In this document: positions 62,821-64,000 of the stretch, one piece after another
How the letters are laid out: each line of letters starts with the position of its first letter
Position numbering within the stretch: position 1 is the first letter of the stretch
From: Flavilitoribacter sp020436695
GTDB taxonomy: Bacteria; Bacteroidota; Bacteroidia; Chitinophagales; Saprospiraceae
Length of the DNA: 64,000 nt
NCBI GenBank assembly: GCA_041392665.1
Contig: JAWKLQ010000025.1
Location: forward strand, 1-64,000
Reading direction: 5' to 3'
Translations under genes and position numbers: made by a program
The notes under the pieces: generated by a model
Seen by the model: only the letters and a program-made list of their open reading frames with translations
Databases searched by the model: none
Told to the model about the DNA's origin: nothing

Positions 62821-63573
62821 ATGACAAAACAACACACATCGGTAGCCCTCATCACAGGTGCTTCGCAAGGACTGGGATTGGCCACAGCCGAAGCCCTCAT
62901 CCAACGGGGATGGACACTGATCATCAGTGCCCGTAATGCAGCACGACTGCGCGCAGCACAAAAACAACTAGCCGTTTACGGTAAGGTATTTGCCATCTCC
63001 GGCGACGTAAGAGACGAGATACACTTATTGCAGTTTCCTGAATTACTGGAAAGAGAAAGCCTGACACTGGATCTCATCATCAATAATGCCTCCACACTGG
63101 GCGCTTCGCCCCAACCGGCGCTGTTGGGGTATGATATTGAATCCATTCACCAGATCTATCATACCAATGTAATCGCTCCACTTTCACTATTGCAAAAGGT
63201 GCATCCTTTCCTAAGTGATGGGGCTTCGATCATTAATATCAGTAGTGACGCCGCGGTAGGAGTTTATGAAGGCTGGGGTGGTTACGGTGCCAGTAAGGCA
63301 GCACTCGACCACTGGACCGCTATTCTGGGTAAAGAACAACCCCAATGGCATATCTATGCCTTCGATCCGGGCGACATGCGCACGGCCATGCACCAGGCTG
63401 CTTTTCCCGATGAAGATATCAGCGACCGGCCGTTACCGGAGGAGATCGCAGTACCGACACTGCTCGAACTGATCCGGTGCTTACCCCAAAACGGCCGGTA
63501 TGTGGCCGGACAGTGGCCGACCGAAACGCCTGGGGTGATCTCCCCGGTGCAGTCCATGACGCTGCTGAAATAA
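62821..63573 (+). CDS. Short-chain dehydrogenase/reductase
   Basis: This 250-residue protein shows the NAD(P) motif TGASQGLGLATA (residues 14-25), the structural NNAS near 90, the catalytic Ser in INISSDAAV, and Tyr/Lys in YGASKAALDHW. Arg in ISARNAARLR suggests NADP preference. The substrate is not clear. It is followed after 29 bases by the QueA-like gene on the same strand, so they are probably co-transcribed, an association I have no explanation for. Confidence 0.92.
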   Translation: MTKQHTSVALITGASQGLGLATAEALIQRGWTLIISARNAARLRAAQKQLAVYGKVFAISGDVRDEIHLLQFPELLERESLTLDLIINNASTLGASPQPALLGYDIESIHQIYHTNVIAPLSLLQKVHPFLSDGASIINISSDAAVGVYEGWGGYGASKAALDHWTAILGKEQPQWHIYAFDPGDMRTAMHQAAFPDEDISDRPLPEEIAVPTLLELIRCLPQNGRYVAGQWPTETPGVISPVQSMTLLK

Positions 63574-63602
63574 CATTTCATTCACCCGACAATTAGCCCA
63601 CT

Positions 63603-64000
63603 ATGTTAGTAACGAATCCCACATTTTTTGAATTTGAATTGCCGCAAACACTCACTCAGCCGCTGCCCACTGAGGAGCGTGGAATAGAACGTGATCAGGT
63701 CCGCTTAATGGTATCAAAACTGATGACCGACAGCGTTTTCCATACGACCTTCACCCATATCGACCGTTTTCTACGGGCCGGTGATGTGTTGGTGATCAAT
63801 ACCTCCGCCACCATGCCCGCTGCCCTGGATATTACCCTGACGACCGGCCAACAGGGGCGGCTCCATCTTTCCACCCATCTGGACGGCAATCGCTGGCTGG
63901 CTGAGCTAAGGCAAGTGGTAAAAGGGATTCCCAAACGTTTCTTTCTGGCACGTACCGGCGATGAGTTGCGGCTCCCAGGGAATGGAGAAGTCCAACTGCT
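63603..64000 (+). CDS. QueA-like S-adenosylmethionine:tRNA ribosyltransferase-isomerase (5' part)
   Basis: The first 132 codons are seen. They include FEFELPQTLTQPLPTEERG, VRLMVSKLMTDSVFHTTFTH and FLRAGDVLVINTSATMPAAL. This matches the QueA layout (RD..RLLV, LxxGDLLVxNxTRVxPARL), but NTRV is NTSA and PAR is PAA, which marks the divergent second QueA-like paralogue seen in many bacteria. True QueA transfers the ribose of SAM to the queuosine precursor in tRNA; the paralogue may differ. The start is ATG at 63603. The C-terminus is outside the window. Confidence 0.75.
   Translation, partial: MLVTNPTFFEFELPQTLTQPLPTEERGIERDQVRLMVSKLMTDSVFHTTFTHIDRFLRAGDVLVINTSATMPAALDITLTTGQQGRLHLSTHLDGNRWLAELRQVVKGIPKRFFLARTGDELRLPGNGEVQL

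Noticed and set aside
62640..62924. 94-codon minus-strand ORF
   Set aside because: It extends into the SDR gene in antisense, and the SDR frame is clearly real.

Overview
The window looks like chromosomal DNA of a marine-type Bacteroidota, most likely a Saprospiria or Lewinella-like organism. This rests on a SusC/SusD locus under a FecI/FecR pair, many lipoprotein signals, promoter boxes of the TAnnTTTG type with no clear Shine-Dalgarno sites, and families such as GSCFA, DUF6090, the YqiJ/YqiK pair, CHAT-TPR and LytS/LytTR. I see no rRNA, tRNA, CRISPR array, phage or intact insertion sequence.

Layout. 1-6738: housekeeping genes (ftsE-like fragment, GSCFA protein, arabinose-5-phosphate isomerase, recQ, aroQ). 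6750-25258: an 18.5-kb polysaccharide utilisation locus, all on the minus strand, read from right to left: ECF sigma, FecR anti-sigma, SusC, SusD, M14 peptidase, GH31, TIM-barrel glycosidase-like lipoprotein, PhoD-like phosphatase, S1 sulfatase, GH36-like gene, DUF1961. 25624-29842: degenerate Nudix regulator, ComEC and an HhH protein. 30022-36934: membrane-stress-like block with PLDc_N, YqiJ, a flotillin-like YqiK, and two DUF6090 proteins around a PH-domain protein. 36979-45560: small membrane protein, ThuA, bactofilin, LtrA, flavin monooxygenase, aldo/keto reductase and a membrane-anchored TPR-CHAT protein. 45892-54158: ruvX, def, a GH73-type hydrolase, comFC, an HtrA protease, an ECF sigma with a putative anti-sigma, and a WD40 protein. 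54482-59151: an operon of outer-membrane receptor, periplasmic TPR protein, LytS kinase and LytTR regulator. 59249-64000: RDD protein, esterase, GAF-LuxR regulator, SDR and the start of a QueA-like gene.

Three things stand out. First, the GH36-like gene of the polysaccharide locus has an in-frame amber codon at the end of its signal peptide (9530-9532), although the reading frame is open on both sides. Second, many intergenic gaps carry hairpins built from iterated 7-11 nt words. Several are recognisable copies of each other at distant loci: a 29-nt pair at 30374 and 47869, a 19-nt pair at 31801 and 34082, an 11-mer found five times at 41284, 59162, 59177, 59213 and 61002, and a 160-200 nt element at 18109 and 59736. 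This is the best candidate here for an undescribed element family. Third, there are two nested palindromic elements (433-605 and 35359-35435), a possible orphan small RNA near 45690-45796, and a folded intergenic region at 51197-51287.

All calls come from reading the sequence and recalling family motifs. No alignment, folding or database search was run.
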